Below, piece after piece: positions 63,604 through 64,000 of a stretch of 64,000 bases of DNA; within the stretch, counting starts at the first letter, position 1; each line of letters begins with the position of its first letter. The notes beneath the pieces are model-generated. The model was not told where the DNA came from. It saw only the letters and a program-made list of their open reading frames with translations, and did not search any database. The translations under genes were made by a program, and so were the position numbers. Source of the DNA: Leptodactylus fallax (taxonomy: Eukaryota; Chordata; Amphibia; Anura; Leptodactylidae); assembly GCA_947044405.1 (NCBI GenBank), contig CAMRHE010000035.1, positions 9,955,501 to 10,019,500 on the forward strand, given 5' to 3'.

Positions 63604-64000
63604 AATAATGGTAGTGTCATTTCAATCTTCTGATTATAATGGGGTCTGTCAGGTTTATGTCATGGTGTCCACCATTTAATGGAAAATATAGCATAGCATA
63701 ATGTGCTCCTTCGTCCTAACAGAGCCTCTGACAGAGATTTGAATGTAGCCTTCAAGATTTAACCAGTATTCATTTTGAACCAACAGAAATTTGCATTAGG
63801 AGAAAAATAGCAAAATGATCAAACTATTTGATTTTCTTGCTTAAAAAACATTTTGTATGCTAAGTAAAGAATTTCATCTATCACTAACACTAACCATCTT
63901 CAGAATAACATCTCAGAAAGTACTAGTGTCAGGACTAGCTGTGAAGGGATCATCAAAGCTTTCATCTGACAATAAGTGGCACTAACAGTAAAGATTGCAT

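Noticed and set aside
1..64000. CRISPR arrays, rRNA, tRNA genes, bacterial-type operons
   Set aside because: No regularly spaced repeats with unique spacers, no cloverleaf with intact A and B boxes, and no rRNA text were seen. Tandem arrays here are minisatellites without spacers.

Overview
The window looks like a stretch of intergenic or intronic DNA from a vertebrate with a large, transposon-rich genome, most likely a frog. The reasons are the mixture of Tc1-like transposons with long inverted repeats, vertebrate-type Ty3/gypsy, L1, Penelope-like and hAT elements, and many short foldback repeats of kinds I recall from frog genomes. The species assignment is an inference. I see no rRNA, tRNA, CRISPR array or bacterial-style operon, and no convincing host protein-coding gene. 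Two short splice-site-flanked open segments (25666-25728 and 47891-47985) are only candidates.

Layout: 1-4934 is the 3' part of a Ty3/gypsy element on the + strand: protease-less pol fragment with RT and RNase H, one in-frame TAG, integrase, polypurine tract, then a ~1 kb LTR. 5.1-11.3 kb holds two tandem-repeat fields, each invaded by a Tc1-like transposon at a TA. The second Tc1 copy (9165-10793) carries an uninterrupted 339-residue transposase. 11.5-14.0 kb is a cluster of foldback MITEs. 15.5-22.1 kb is one decayed L1-clade LINE that has been split by a foldback element, a 580-bp solo LTR (5-bp target duplication) and a 400-bp hAT MITE (8-bp target duplication). 22-30 kb has MITEs, a TTAA-flanked element and a third Tc1 family. 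30.1-33.8 kb is nearly featureless.

The most unusual object is at 34087-40243 on the - strand: an LTR retrotransposon without recognisable gag, protease, RT or integrase whose only substantial open frame (35734-36678) encodes a 314-residue protein with a Y-box-like cold-shock domain. It has a 1,005-bp 3' LTR (TG...CA), a polypurine tract, a primer-binding site that matches the 3' end of tRNA-Ser, and a 5'-truncated 5' LTR. A 2,078-bp nonautonomous hAT element with a perfect 8-bp target duplication sits in its leader. Its LTR start, polypurine tract and U5 resemble those of the gypsy element at the left end of the window, which suggests that a gypsy of that kind could supply the enzymes in trans.

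43-64 kb contains Tc1 relics, a second copy of the 9165 Tc1 family with a nonsense codon, a 5'-truncated Penelope-like element with a GIY-YIG endonuclease and an inverted 5' segment, and a 4,761-bp hAT transposon with a decayed transposase nested in an older dispersed repeat. Coordinates of transposons with target duplications are exact readings of the sequence. Edges of MITEs and LINE fragments are approximate.
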